Source: Chitinophaga lutea (GTDB lineage: Bacteria; Bacteroidota; Bacteroidia; Chitinophagales; Chitinophagaceae). From it: DNA of 64,000 nt. How positions within the stretch are numbered: position 1 is the stretch's first letter; each line of letters begins with the position of its first letter. Both the position numbers and the translations under genes were made by a program. The notes under the pieces are model-generated. The model saw nothing but the letters and a program-made list of their open reading frames with translations. It searched no databases and was not told where the DNA came from. This document shows, one piece after another, positions 9,723 through 18,165 of this stretch. The DNA is taken from the NCBI RefSeq assembly GCF_003813775.1, contig NZ_RPDH01000001.1, positions 248,001 to 312,000 on the forward strand, given 5' to 3'.

Positions 9723-9917
9723 TTATTTATGGAGCAAGGCATAAAACAGTAGGATCAATGCGATTAAACTCAGCAGGTAGCCTGTCCGGAGATTGCGGCG
9801 CTCTTTCTCCGCAGCTAACTCATCTGCGAACTTTCCGCTGAAGCCTTTTAACATCCAGAAAAAAAAGCCGCCGATCCATATGTTGGTTAATCGTGCTGCA
9901 AAGGGCTCACGTGCCAT
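9723..9917 (-). CDS. Small predicted membrane protein
   Basis: A 64-residue open frame beginning at an ATG at 9917. It has two hydrophobic segments, IWIGGFFFWMLKGF near residues 13-26 and YLLSLIALILLFYALL near 47-62, separated by a charged helix (ADELAAEKERRN). I do not recognise a family. The hydrophobic-charged-hydrophobic layout and its position against a convergent terminator favour a real gene over chance. It would place a short charged loop on one side of the inner membrane. Confidence 0.55.
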   Translation of the reverse strand: MAREPFAARLTNIWIGGFFFWMLKGFSGKFADELAAEKERRNLRTGYLLSLIALILLFYALLHK

Positions 9918-9972
9918 GTGTTACTTTAATATCGTTTTTTCCAAAGGTCAATTCAAATCGTCGCCAGTGCTA

Positions 9973-10323
9973 CTATAATTTATTTCCATTAATCCATAGA
10001 TCTATTGTATCACCAAACAATTGGGTTGCATCAACACTCAACTTATCTTTCAACGCATGATATATCATTTTATTCTTATCATACAGCGTAAGTGCAAATT
10101 CACAAACCAGCGCAATAACTTCATCCTTCTCACTCTTTGACAACTCATTTATAACCTCGACAGCTCGTTCGATCATTAGCAAATCTCCTTCAAGCGACTG
10201 GTCAACTACGAAACTGGCGAAATCTGCATATGCCAACGTTGGCGAATCTGCAAAAAAAGAATCAACACCAGCTTCTGGTATTTTGCTCACCAAAAAACCA
10301 TATGCGTTCTCGTATGTTATCAT
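9973..10323 (-). CDS. Small acidic hypothetical protein, AT-rich
   Basis: A protein of about 116 residues from the ATG at 10323; a five-codon extension would need a TTG start. It is predicted mostly helical and acidic, with segments such as FVVDQSLEGDLLMIERAVEVINELS. I do not recognise the family; the size and composition resemble the small cytosolic proteins often found as immunity or stress partners, but no toxin gene adjoins it. The surrounding DNA (9961-10320) is about 38% G+C by hand count, clearly lower than most neighbouring genes, which suggests recent acquisition. It has no operon partner. Confidence 0.6.
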   Translation of the reverse strand: MITYENAYGFLVSKIPEAGVDSFFADSPTLAYADFASFVVDQSLEGDLLMIERAVEVINELSKSEKDEVIALVCEFALTLYDKNKMIYHALKDKLSVDATQLFGDTIDLWINGNKL

Positions 10324-10557
10324 ATTGGAATTTTGCAATTAATTGTCTAATACACTCAGATACCTGAGATAGATATGATGCACCGTTTCCTGTTGCAACT
10401 TTTAGCGCACGGTTAGTTTCTAACGGGATAAATTAGAGCCTGACATTACCCCAACTGACGAATCAGCTACAGGGAGAAGAGTCCACCATGTTCCAACTAA
10501 TGTAGGCAAAAGTACCTATATCCGCAAATCTCCAAATTGCAGCCACTCCCTCCCCCA

Positions 10558-10589
10558 CTTGAAAATCCCGCCATTATTCCTTACACTTG
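10558..10589 (+). promoter_or_regulatory. Promoter of the SMP-30/gluconolactonase-like gene
   Basis: CTTG (10558-10561), exactly 20 bases, then TACACTTG (10582-10589), one base off TANNTTTG. The ATG follows 15 bases later at 10605. The remaining part of the 10324-10604 gap shows no gene. Confidence 0.6.
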
Positions 10590-10604
10590 TAAAAATCCAC
10601 CGTC

Positions 10605-11480
10605 ATGAAAGCACTGGCACTTCTTTTCTGCATCTTCCACCAGGCAGATTCGCTCCCGGATGTAGTAGCTCCCGGCGCAACGCCGCAACTGGTATCGCGG
10701 CAGTTCAGCTTTACGGAAGGCCCTTCGCCCGATAAGAAAGGCAATATCTACTTCACCGACCAGCCCAACAACCAGATATGGAAATATGATACGGACGGCA
10801 AACTCAGCCTCTTCCTCGAGCCTGCGGGCCGTTCCAACGGGCTGTACGTGGATAAAAAGGGCAACATCCTTGCCTGTGCGGATGAAAACAATGAGCTGTG
10901 GCGCATCTCGCCCGATAAAAAAATCACCGTGCTGCTGAAGGATTTCGAAGGTAAAAAAATGAACGGGCCGAACGACCTGTGGATCGACGCCAAAGGCGGC
11001 ATTTATTTCACCGACCCGTATTACCAGCGCAAATACTGGACGCGCCAACACGGAGAGCTCGACAGTCAGAAAGTGTATTACCTGCCCGCGGGCAAAAAGG
11101 CGGCCATTCCCGTTGCGGGCAACATCGTCAAACCCAACGGCATCGTGGGTACCCCTGACGGTAAACACTTGTTTGTGGTGGACATCGGCGACGGAAAAAT
11201 CTACAAATACGATATCGGGAAAAACGGGCAGCTGCACAACCGCACGCTATTCGTGAACAAGGGCGGCGACGGCATCACGCTCGATAACAAAGGCAACCTC
11301 TACATCTGCGGCAACGGCGTTACGGTCATCAACCCGAAAGGTGAACAGATCGGCGTCATCCCCATCCCGGAAAAGTGGACGGCCAACGCCTGCTTCGGCG
11401 GCAAAAACCGCGACCTGCTCTTTGTGACCGCCTCCACGACGGTGTACGTGGTGAAAATGGCGGTAAAGGGCGTGGAATAG
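10605..11480 (+). CDS. SMP-30/gluconolactonase/LRE family protein
   Basis: A 291-residue six-bladed beta-propeller of the SMP-30/gluconolactonase family, whose members open sugar lactones using one divalent metal ion. Candidate metal ligands sit where the family has them: Glu in FTEGPS near residue 39, Asn in NGPNDLW near 125, and Asp in GGDGITLD near 225. A short hydrophobic start (MKALALLFCIFHQADS) suggests export. Repeated blade motifs such as DKKGNIYFTD and NKGNLYICG run through the protein. It is monocistronic, with its own promoter. Because many members act on unknown lactones or organophosphates, the substrate is left open. Confidence 0.88.
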   Translation: MKALALLFCIFHQADSLPDVVAPGATPQLVSRQFSFTEGPSPDKKGNIYFTDQPNNQIWKYDTDGKLSLFLEPAGRSNGLYVDKKGNILACADENNELWRISPDKKITVLLKDFEGKKMNGPNDLWIDAKGGIYFTDPYYQRKYWTRQHGELDSQKVYYLPAGKKAAIPVAGNIVKPNGIVGTPDGKHLFVVDIGDGKIYKYDIGKNGQLHNRTLFVNKGGDGITLDNKGNLYICGNGVTVINPKGEQIGVIPIPEKWTANACFGGKNRDLLFVTASTTVYVVKMAVKGVE

Positions 11481-11580
11481 TCTTGAATGACCAAAAGACA
11501 GACAACATCAATGCCGCAGGCTTAACCACGCTTTGCCGGGCGCTATGGCCCCCCGGCCGGGTGAGAATGCTGGAATAGCC

Positions 11581-12375
11581 CTATTTCGCCCTGATGTACA
11601 CCTTGTGATACCGGTATAGCGCCCCGATGATCTTACGGGGGCTTTTCCATTCGAAAATAAAGATGATGAAAGTGGTGAAACGCACAAGGCCTTTGGGCTT
11701 TTTGAGCGCTTCGGCCAGTTTTTTAATGGAAGCATCCCTTGCTTCCATGCACGCCTGTTTGTCGGCGCCCTGTTTGCCGCTCAGTTCCTGCGCAAAGCCC
11801 CAGGCGCCATCGCGGGCGTTACTGATGCTGAACTGGATGAGGATCGACTGGCCGTTCTGCGCATGCAGGCCGAAAAGCGACAGCAGCGGGGAAATGCGGC
11901 TGATCTCGTTGGTGACCTCGAACGTCAGCGAACCGATGATGTTGTTGATGGCGAGGAAATCGCGGTGCATCGTGTGGAGGTCGTTATTGCCCGCGCACTC
12001 CACGGCCGCAATGCCGAGGTCGTAATTGATATGGGCGTTCATGCCCAGCAGCAACTGCTGCAACAGTATCACGGTTATTTTGCGGGTGCCTTCAAACGCC
12101 ACAGCCCAGGGGCCCGACGGGCGCTGCCCATGCTGCCATTGATGCACGGCTTCGAGGTAGCGGTTGGCGAAAAACACATCGAGGCGTTCCATACGGGCGC
12201 CGTCTTCGAACTCACTTTTCAGAATGCCTTCCTTCACACGCACGGTGACTTTGTGGTACAGCGAGGCGAAATAACCGATGCGGTTATTGGTTTGGGTAGC
12301 CTGTTCGATGAGCAGGTTCAGCCGGTGAATCACTTCATCGATGGAAGAGGCCGGGGTAAATACAGCGGTGTTCAT
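11581..12375 (-). CDS. DUF5995 family protein
   Basis: A 264-residue protein that resembles the DUF5995 family: RMERLDVFFANRYLEA, LLLGMNAHINYDLGIAA and a following HRDFLAIN motif are the conserved blocks as I recall them. It is predicted all-helical and soluble, with no signal peptide. The biochemical role is unknown. It is the last gene of a minus-strand operon with an aminotransferase (18-base gap) and an ABC-type ATPase. The conserved His and Asp residues in the central blocks may bind metal, but that is only a guess. Confidence 0.75.
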   Translation of the reverse strand: MNTAVFTPASSIDEVIHRLNLLIEQATQTNNRIGYFASLYHKVTVRVKEGILKSEFEDGARMERLDVFFANRYLEAVHQWQHGQRPSGPWAVAFEGTRKITVILLQQLLLGMNAHINYDLGIAAVECAGNNDLHTMHRDFLAINNIIGSLTFEVTNEISRISPLLSLFGLHAQNGQSILIQFSISNARDGAWGFAQELSGKQGADKQACMEARDASIKKLAEALKKPKGLVRFTTFIIFIFEWKSPRKIIGALYRYHKVYIRAK

Positions 12376-12393
12376 ATTTTGGGGTAGTTGTGA

Positions 12394-13536
12394 TTACACT
12401 TTCAGGAGCCGCTCCACCGCGGTTTCCAGCGTGGCTTCCTTTTTGGCGAAACAGAAGCGCACCACCCGGTTGTCTTTCCCGGACTGATAAAATGCAGACA
12501 CGGGCACGGTGGCCACCCCGAATTCCTTCGTGAGGCGCACGGCAAAGTCGGCATCCCCTTCTTCACTGATGCGGTGATACTGGTAGCACTGGAAATAACT
12601 GCCGTGGCTGGGCATGGGCGTAAAACGCGTGTGGCTCATGAGGTTCGCGAAATAATCGCGTTTGGCCTGCATAAACCCGCTCAGCTGCAGGTAACTGTCC
12701 TTCTCCTTCAGGAAACCCGCCAGCGCTACCTGCGACGGTGTATGGCATGAAAAACAATTATACTGGTGCACTTTGCGGAACTCCTGCATGAGCGCGGGCG
12801 CGCTGATGCAATAGCCCAGCTTCCAGCCGGTGCAGTGGTACAGTTTGCCGAATGAAAAGGTAACGAAGCTCCGCTCCAGCAGGTCGGGGTAACGGAGGAT
12901 GCTCTGATGGGGAATGTTATCGTAAATGAGGTGCTCGTACACCTCGTCGCTCAGAATAAAAATACCGGTGCCGGCCACGGTGGCGCGCAGCTCTTCGATA
13001 TCGGCCGCCGACAGCACCGCGCCCGTAGGGTTGTGCGGCGTGTTGATCATGATCATCCTGGTGCGCGGCGTGATTTTGCGGCGCACTTCGTTCCAGTCGA
13101 TCTTATAATCCGGGAATTGCAGATCGATCAGTACCGGCACGGCGCCATTGACTTTGATATTGGGGATGTAACTGTCGTATGCCGGTTGAAAAACGATCAC
13201 CTCATCGCCGGGATGCAGCACCGTTGTGAGCGCGGTATAGATGCCGTAGGTGCCGCCGGGCGTGATGGTGATCTGGGTATCGGGATTGATGGCCGTGCCG
13301 TAGAGGAAGGCCACTTTCTCCGCCAGCACTTCGCGCAGCGGCAGATGGCCCTGCATGGGCGCATACTGGTTAAACCCTGCGTGCATGGCCTCGTTGACGC
13401 GGGCCATCAGCGTTTCGTTCATGGGATAATCCGGGAAACCCTGGCCGAGGTTCACGGCCTGGTGCTGCGCAGCGAGGGCGCTCATCACAGAAAATATCGT
13501 AGTGCCGGTATCCGGCAGTTTGGAAGCGATCTGCAT
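12394..13536 (-). CDS. Methionine/kynurenine-type aminotransferase (class I/II, PLP-dependent)
   Basis: A 380-residue fold-type I aminotransferase. The PLP-binding lysine is Lys231 in SFGKLYHCTGWKLGY, nearly identical to the YbdL and kynurenine aminotransferase motif. Other active-site marks are the NTPHNPTG loop (Asn169), Asp197-Tyr200 in SDEVY, and an arginine in VVRFCFAK near the C terminus that would hold the substrate carboxylate. YbdL-like enzymes prefer methionine and aromatic amino acids, which suggests a methionine-salvage or amino-acid role. It lies in the middle of an operon, 20 bases after the ABC ATPase gene and 18 before DUF5995. Confidence 0.88.
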   Translation of the reverse strand: MQIASKLPDTGTTIFSVMSALAAQHQAVNLGQGFPDYPMNETLMARVNEAMHAGFNQYAPMQGHLPLREVLAEKVAFLYGTAINPDTQITITPGGTYGIYTALTTVLHPGDEVIVFQPAYDSYIPNIKVNGAVPVLIDLQFPDYKIDWNEVRRKITPRTRMIMINTPHNPTGAVLSAADIEELRATVAGTGIFILSDEVYEHLIYDNIPHQSILRYPDLLERSFVTFSFGKLYHCTGWKLGYCISAPALMQEFRKVHQYNCFSCHTPSQVALAGFLKEKDSYLQLSGFMQAKRDYFANLMSHTRFTPMPSHGSYFQCYQYHRISEEGDADFAVRLTKEFGVATVPVSAFYQSGKDNRVVRFCFAKKEATLETAVERLLKV

Positions 13537-13556
13537 ATCCCGCCAAAATACGAATA

Positions 13557-14480
13557 TTAGTTCGCCAGCGCAATATGTACCGTATCGCCGGCTTTGATGC
13601 TGCCGTCGATCGTGCGGATGGTGACCATTTCATTGAGGAGCATCACCTCGATCTCGAAGGCGTTGCCGAGATAAAACACCTTCTTCACCTTGCCCATCAG
13701 CGCATCAGGCGTGCTGCGCACGATGCGCAGGTCTTCGGGCCGCACGATGCGCATTTTTCCGCCGGAGCTGATCTGGTTATACTTGCCGAAGAGACCGGCG
13801 GCATATTCATTGACGGGATGTTTGTACACCTGCACCGGCGTGCCTTTCTGCACGATGGCGCCGTCTTTCATCACAATGATCTCGCTGGCCCAGGGCAGGA
13901 TGTCCTGCGGGTCGTGCGACACCAGCAGGCAGGTGATCTTCAGCCGCTCGCCCAGCTCGCGGATGACGGATTTCAGAATGCTTTTGTTGATAAGGTCGAG
14001 GTTGGAAAAAGGCTCGTCGAGCAACAGCAGCCTGGGGGCCGTTACCAGCAGCCTCGCCAGGGCGATGCGCTGTTTCTCCCCACCGGAAATCTGGTCGTTT
14101 TTCCGGCCCAGCAGGTGGTCTATCCTGCAAACTCTGTACAGCGCCGCCGCGTCCGCCGCCGGCAGTTTGTTGGCATAGCGGAGCAGTTCCTCCATTTTAT
14201 AATTATTCCGGAGCTCGTAATGCTGGGAAAGATAGGCAATGGCAGGATGGCCCGCGATCAGTTTATCGTTGGGGCCTTTCACTTTCTGCTGCTCGAACAG
14301 CACTTCCCCGGCGTCGGGCTGTGTAAATCCTGCGATAATTCTCAGTAAAGTGCTTTTGCCGGAGCCTGATTCGCCCACGATGGCTATATTCTGGAAACGA
14401 TCCTGTTTAAAAGAAATGCCTTTCAATATTTGTTCTTTCCCCTCAAATTTCTGGATACCCGATACAGTTAATAGATGCAT
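13557..14480 (-). CDS. ABC transporter ATP-binding protein with TOBE domain (PotA/CysA/FbpC-like)
   Basis: A 307-residue ABC ATPase from the ATG at 14480; a longer frame needs a TTG start. Walker A is GESGSGKST (36-44), the signature is ISGGEKQR, Walker B is LLLLDEP and the H-loop is SHD. The C-terminal 80 residues look like a TOBE regulatory domain (MRIVRPEDLRIVRS), as in importers of sulfate, iron, molybdate or polyamines. No permease or binding protein adjoins it; instead an aminotransferase and a DUF5995 gene follow in the operon. Either the permease lies elsewhere or the ATPase has another partner. Confidence 0.88.
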   Translation of the reverse strand: MHLLTVSGIQKFEGKEQILKGISFKQDRFQNIAIVGESGSGKSTLLRIIAGFTQPDAGEVLFEQQKVKGPNDKLIAGHPAIAYLSQHYELRNNYKMEELLRYANKLPAADAAALYRVCRIDHLLGRKNDQISGGEKQRIALARLLVTAPRLLLLDEPFSNLDLINKSILKSVIRELGERLKITCLLVSHDPQDILPWASEIIVMKDGAIVQKGTPVQVYKHPVNEYAAGLFGKYNQISSGGKMRIVRPEDLRIVRSTPDALMGKVKKVFYLGNAFEIEVMLLNEMVTIRTIDGSIKAGDTVHIALAN

Positions 14481-14497
14481 AATTTCAATAATACCTT

Positions 14498-14529
14498 TAA
14501 AACTAGCGATTTCCGCTTCTTTCAGCAAT
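14498..14529 (-). promoter_or_regulatory. Promoter of the ABC ATPase-aminotransferase-DUF5995 operon
   Basis: On the minus strand ATTG (14529-14526), a 20-base spacer, then TAGTTTTA (14505-14498), one base off TANNTTTG. The ATG is 17 bases further on. Confidence 0.5.
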
Positions 14530-14572
14530 TATTATTCCTAAAAATGCAGCCCTCACATTAGTTACAGGTAGT

Positions 14573-14605
14573 ATATAAAGAAAGCCTCCTGTCTAGACAG
14601 GAGGC
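14573..14605 (-). terminator. Terminator after the NHL-propeller lipoprotein
   Basis: A perfect 22-bp palindrome (GCCTCCTGTCT / AGACAGGAGGC, 14584-14605) is followed on the minus strand by TTTCTTTATAT. It lies 60 bases past the stop of the lipoprotein gene. Confidence 0.8.
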
Positions 14606-14665
14606 GGCAGCGAGACAAGTGATATCCGGGGCGCCGGCTGATTGTCCGGGCATTAAAAAATGTGA

Positions 14666-15994
14666 TTATTCAAAAGTGATTTTGCGGATGGCGCTGTTGT
14701 TGAAATCGGCCACGTACATATTGCCCTGTGCGTCGAGGCAGATGTCGGAAGGAGTGCGCCAGCGGGCGTCTTTGGCGGGACCGTCTACCAGTCCGTAAGG
14801 GTTGGCGGACCGGGGATTGCCGCTGAGTGTGGTGACCACGCCGGCGGGCGTCATCACCCGTACGGTGTTAATCCGGTCTTCCACGATATAAATGTTGCCC
14901 TTCGCATCAATGACCATCCCGCGCGGCCCTTCGAATTGCACGCCGGCCCCTGTACCGTCCTGGTAACCCATGGTACTGCCGGCCACGGTGGTCACAACGC
15001 CCGCCGCGGATATTTTGCGGATTTTCTGGTTGAAGTAGTCGGACACGTAGATATTGCCTTCCTGATCGATCGCCACGCCTCGGGGCGAATAGAATTTGGC
15101 GGAGAGGGCGGCGCCGTCCTGGTAACCCCAGGTGCTGCCCGCTACCGTGCTCACAACGCCTGCGGTGTTGATCTTCCTGACCTTGTAGTTATTGTTTTCG
15201 GCTACGTAGAGATTGCCCTGTTTATCGATGCAGATATGTTCAGGCGAAAAGAACTTCGCATTCAGGCCGGGGCCGTCTTCATACCCTTCCACCACATTCC
15301 CGGCCAGGCGCGATACGACGCCCGCAGGGCTGACTTTCCGGATCATGTGGTTACCCGCATCCGTGACGTACAGGTTCCCCTGCGGGTCGATGCACATGCC
15401 GCAGGGCTTGCGGAACTTTGCCGCGGCACCCGTCCCATCTGCAAACCCGGCGGTGCTGCCGGCCAGGGTCGATACCATGCCTGCCGGTGTGATTTTGCGG
15501 ATCAGGTCGTTGTAGTGGTCAGACACGTAAATGTTCCCCTGTGCATCCACCGCTACGCCGTTGGGGCCACTGAATTTGGCGGTGGCGGCGGGGCCATCTT
15601 CCAACCCCTTTACGCCGCCCGCCACGGTAGACACTGTTATGGTATAGGTATAATTAAACACGGGGCCGGTGGCCGTTTGCCCGCGCAACGTTACGGTTAC
15701 CGGGCCGGTGCCCGCGCCTTTGGGCACTTCCACCGTCAGTTGCGCGGCCGCAGCCGTTATCACCTTCGCGGCCACACCGTTGAATTTCACGGCATGATCT
15801 CCCGCCACGGCAGAGAAGTTGCTGCCCTGGATAGTGACAAGCGTGTTAAACGCGCCGTTATCGGGCGCAATGGCGCTGATGACAGGTGCCGCAGGCGGTG
15901 GTGGAGGCGGATTGACGGGGCCTCCGCCACCGCCGCCACAGCCCAGGAGCATCAGCATGGCGATTCCGTTCAGGAAAAAGTTCAGCGTTTTCAT
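14666..15994 (-). CDS. IPT/TIG-NHL beta-propeller lipoprotein
   Basis: A 442-residue exported lipoprotein. The signal ends in MLMLLGC, so Cys19 is the likely lipidation site, followed by a Gly-rich and poly-Pro tether (residues 19-36). An IPT/TIG immunoglobulin-like domain covers about 38-115. Six NHL repeats follow, each with a variant of GVAVDAQGNIYVSD, enough to close a six-bladed propeller, and they alternate with VSTVAG(S) blade starts. Such proteins usually bind polymers or proteins at the cell surface; no catalytic residues stand out. It is monocistronic with a strong terminator. Its internal repeats are similar enough at DNA level to be prone to slippage. Confidence 0.85.
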   Translation of the reverse strand: MKTLNFFLNGIAMLMLLGCGGGGGGPVNPPPPPPAAPVISAIAPDNGAFNTLVTIQGSNFSAVAGDHAVKFNGVAAKVITAAAAQLTVEVPKGAGTGPVTVTLRGQTATGPVFNYTYTITVSTVAGGVKGLEDGPAATAKFSGPNGVAVDAQGNIYVSDHYNDLIRKITPAGMVSTLAGSTAGFADGTGAAAKFRKPCGMCIDPQGNLYVTDAGNHMIRKVSPAGVVSRLAGNVVEGYEDGPGLNAKFFSPEHICIDKQGNLYVAENNNYKVRKINTAGVVSTVAGSTWGYQDGAALSAKFYSPRGVAIDQEGNIYVSDYFNQKIRKISAAGVVTTVAGSTMGYQDGTGAGVQFEGPRGMVIDAKGNIYIVEDRINTVRVMTPAGVVTTLSGNPRSANPYGLVDGPAKDARWRTPSDICLDAQGNMYVADFNNSAIRKITFE

Positions 15995-16067
15995 ACATTG
16001 AATGCTGTTCCAAATTTCCGTTACGGGGAACTGCGGGTATAGTAAAAAAACGACATTCCGCGGGCGG

Positions 16068-16973
16068 TCAGAACGTCTCTTTGCGGAAAGTGGGCTTCCA
16101 GTCGCTGCGGGGCTCGAAGTGTTTCCAGAGGAGCGCGGACACGGTGCGGATCATTTCAACGGCTTCGTTGTCGGCCTCCCAGCGCTGGTCCTTGATATTT
16201 TTGGTGCCTATATAAAAAGCGTAGTCGCCGTGCGGGGCGTTCACCAGCACCACCTCGGAGCGGGATTCATTGACGGAGCCGGTTTTGGCCGCAGCCTGCA
16301 CATAAGGGGGAATTTGGGTCAGCGCCTGTTCGTCGTAATAACCTTTGCTCATCAGCCGGTACATTCTTTCGCTGGCGGCCCGGGAGATGATTTCGCCGCG
16401 GCGGATCCTGATCAACAGGGTGGTCATTTCGCGGGGCGTGGTTTGTCCCCAGCCGTAAATTTTCCGTATTTCCTCGCGGCCGGCGGTGCGGGAGTTGACG
16501 CGGGTATCCTTAAACCCGTATTGTTCCAGCAGCCGGTTGATTTCAGCGCCGCCGCCCGCCAGCTGCTGGTTCCAGAGCGAGGTGGTATTATCGCTGTATG
16601 CCATCATCAATGCTGCCAGCACGCTTACTTCCGTGGCCGCACTGTCTTTAAAGAACTGCATCAGCCCCGAGCCGCCGTATTTAGCGGAGTCGCGGTAAAT
16701 CATCGGCTGGTGGTACCCCAGTTTCCCCGAATCGATTTTTGCGAACAGGCCCACGAGCAGCGGCACCTTTACGATACTGGCGGTCGGGAAAACGGTATCG
16801 GCGTTCACAGCTGCCCAGGCGCCGGTTTTGAGATGCTGCACGTAAATGCCGGCGCGGCCGTTAAACCGGCCAACGATTTCTTCGAGGGCCTGCTGGAGCT
16901 TGCGGTCGGGTTTTCTTTGCTGGCCGGCAGCCAGTACGGGGACGAGTAAACACAGTAAAAAAAGGTGACGCAT
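16068..16973 (-). CDS. Class A beta-lactamase-like serine hydrolase (PF13354 type)
   Basis: A 301-residue exported serine hydrolase, from the ATG at 16973, which opens a signal peptide (MRHLFLLCLLVPVLAAG). The serine-penicillin-recognising motifs are in order: Ser66-x-x-Lys69 in TASIVK, Ser127-Asp128-Asn129 in AYSDNTT, and Lys230-Thr231-Gly232 in AAKTGSV. The ExxLN omega-loop motif that carries Glu166 of true class A beta-lactamases is not visible; GREEIR (Glu167/Glu168) sits in a shortened loop instead. It may therefore be a peptidase or esterase rather than an efficient beta-lactamase. It is transcribed alone, head to tail with the NHL lipoprotein. Confidence 0.85.
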   Translation of the reverse strand: MRHLFLLCLLVPVLAAGQQRKPDRKLQQALEEIVGRFNGRAGIYVQHLKTGAWAAVNADTVFPTASIVKVPLLVGLFAKIDSGKLGYHQPMIYRDSAKYGGSGLMQFFKDSAATEVSVLAALMMAYSDNTTSLWNQQLAGGGAEINRLLEQYGFKDTRVNSRTAGREEIRKIYGWGQTTPREMTTLLIRIRRGEIISRAASERMYRLMSKGYYDEQALTQIPPYVQAAAKTGSVNESRSEVVLVNAPHGDYAFYIGTKNIKDQRWEADNEAVEMIRTVSALLWKHFEPRSDWKPTFRKETF

Positions 16974-17179
16974 AAGATGGCAATATGCCTTTAAAATATA
17001 AAAAGAAGCGGACATATTCAGCAGGCTGCGGTAAAACGGCGGCGCACAAACGTTCCTTTTTCCGGCTTATAGGGCAGGGCTACAACAAGGACCTCCACGG
17101 AAACCCTGCTATCCCCATCAGACACCGGCTGACTGGTACCTATGGTAGAGCCGGTTTTAATGGCTGGTGATGCCACAAC

Positions 17180-18043
17180 TTACCGGTGCGTTTGCAGGTA
17201 GTCGCGTTTATATTCCAGGGGCTTTTTACCGGTAATGAACTTGAACTGGTGGTTAAAATGGGAGATGTTGTTGTATCCGCATTCATAGCCTATTTCCGCC
17301 ACGGTCTTTTCATCTTCCACGAGCAGTTTGCAGGCATGGCCGATACGCACTTCCATGAGGAACTGCACGTATGTTTTGCGGGTGCGGTTTTTGAAGAAGC
17401 GGCAGAACGACGGGCGCGTCATATGCAGTAAGCCGGCCACGGTATCGAGTGATATCTTTTCGTGGTAATGCCGCATGGTGTATTCGAAAATCGTCTTGAT
17501 GCGTTCTTCGTCGGTAGCCGCAACGGGGCTTTGCATGAAACCCGTGGAGGAGAGCGGCACACAGTCGCGGCTGTCCGCGATTTCCTGGAGCATGAGCAGC
17601 AGGTTCACCATTCTGCGGCCGGGCGTATCATCCAGCATCTGTTCGATGAGTTGCCCGGCACGTTCGCGGATGCCGCCTTCGAGCCGCAGGCCGTTGGCGG
17701 CGCGGGCAAAGAGGCTCCGGATGTCCTTGGATTCCGGCAGGCCCAGAAAATACTCTCCCAGCATATCCGGCAGGAATTTGACGCAGATCGTTTCGCCCGC
17801 TTCCATATGTTCCGCTTCGTGCCGGAAACAATGCGGCAGGTTGGTGCCCGTCATTACCACATCGCCCGTCTGGAAATGCCCGATATGATCGCCTATGAGC
17901 CAGGTACCGGCGCTGCGCCGGATATACAGCAATTCTATTTCGGCATGGTAATGCCAGTTATTAATCATGTTCACGCCCACATCTTTCCGCACGGTAAACG
18001 AAAGATTCGGTGTGGCCGTCATTTGACGCAATACAGGTTTCAT
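17180..18043 (-). CDS. AraC-family transcriptional regulator (cupin sensor)
   Basis: A 287-residue regulator from the ATG at 18043; seven more codons would need a TTG start. The N-terminal part looks like a cupin effector domain (NNWHYHAEIELLYIRR, then GDVVMTGTNLPHCF) and the C-terminal 100 residues hold two helix-turn-helix motifs (ISLDTVAGLLHMTRPSFCRFF; TVAEIGYECGYNNISHFNHQFK). Such regulators usually sense sugars. It is divergent from a sugar-acid dehydrogenase gene, and a perfect inverted repeat lies between them, so that gene is its likely target. Confidence 0.9.
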   Translation of the reverse strand: MKPVLRQMTATPNLSFTVRKDVGVNMINNWHYHAEIELLYIRRSAGTWLIGDHIGHFQTGDVVMTGTNLPHCFRHEAEHMEAGETICVKFLPDMLGEYFLGLPESKDIRSLFARAANGLRLEGGIRERAGQLIEQMLDDTPGRRMVNLLLMLQEIADSRDCVPLSSTGFMQSPVAATDEERIKTIFEYTMRHYHEKISLDTVAGLLHMTRPSFCRFFKNRTRKTYVQFLMEVRIGHACKLLVEDEKTVAEIGYECGYNNISHFNHQFKFITGKKPLEYKRDYLQTHR

Positions 18044-18110
18044 CGCATTGTTAATATAGTGCAATTTTTTGAAAGAAAAAGACAGTTTACGGGTGGATAA
18101 ATTGATAAGT

Positions 18111-18132
18111 TTGTAACAATTTCACGTTACAA
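18111..18132. promoter_or_regulatory. Inverted repeat, candidate operator between divergent AraC and dehydrogenase genes
   Basis: TTGTAAC (18111-18117) and its perfect reverse complement GTTACAA (18126-18132) are separated by eight bases. The repeat lies 33 bases before the dehydrogenase ATG and 67 before the regulator ATG, a fitting site for control of both. Confidence 0.45.
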
Positions 18133-18165
18133 GCCTGCTACGCAATCAACCCGAGGGGAAATATT

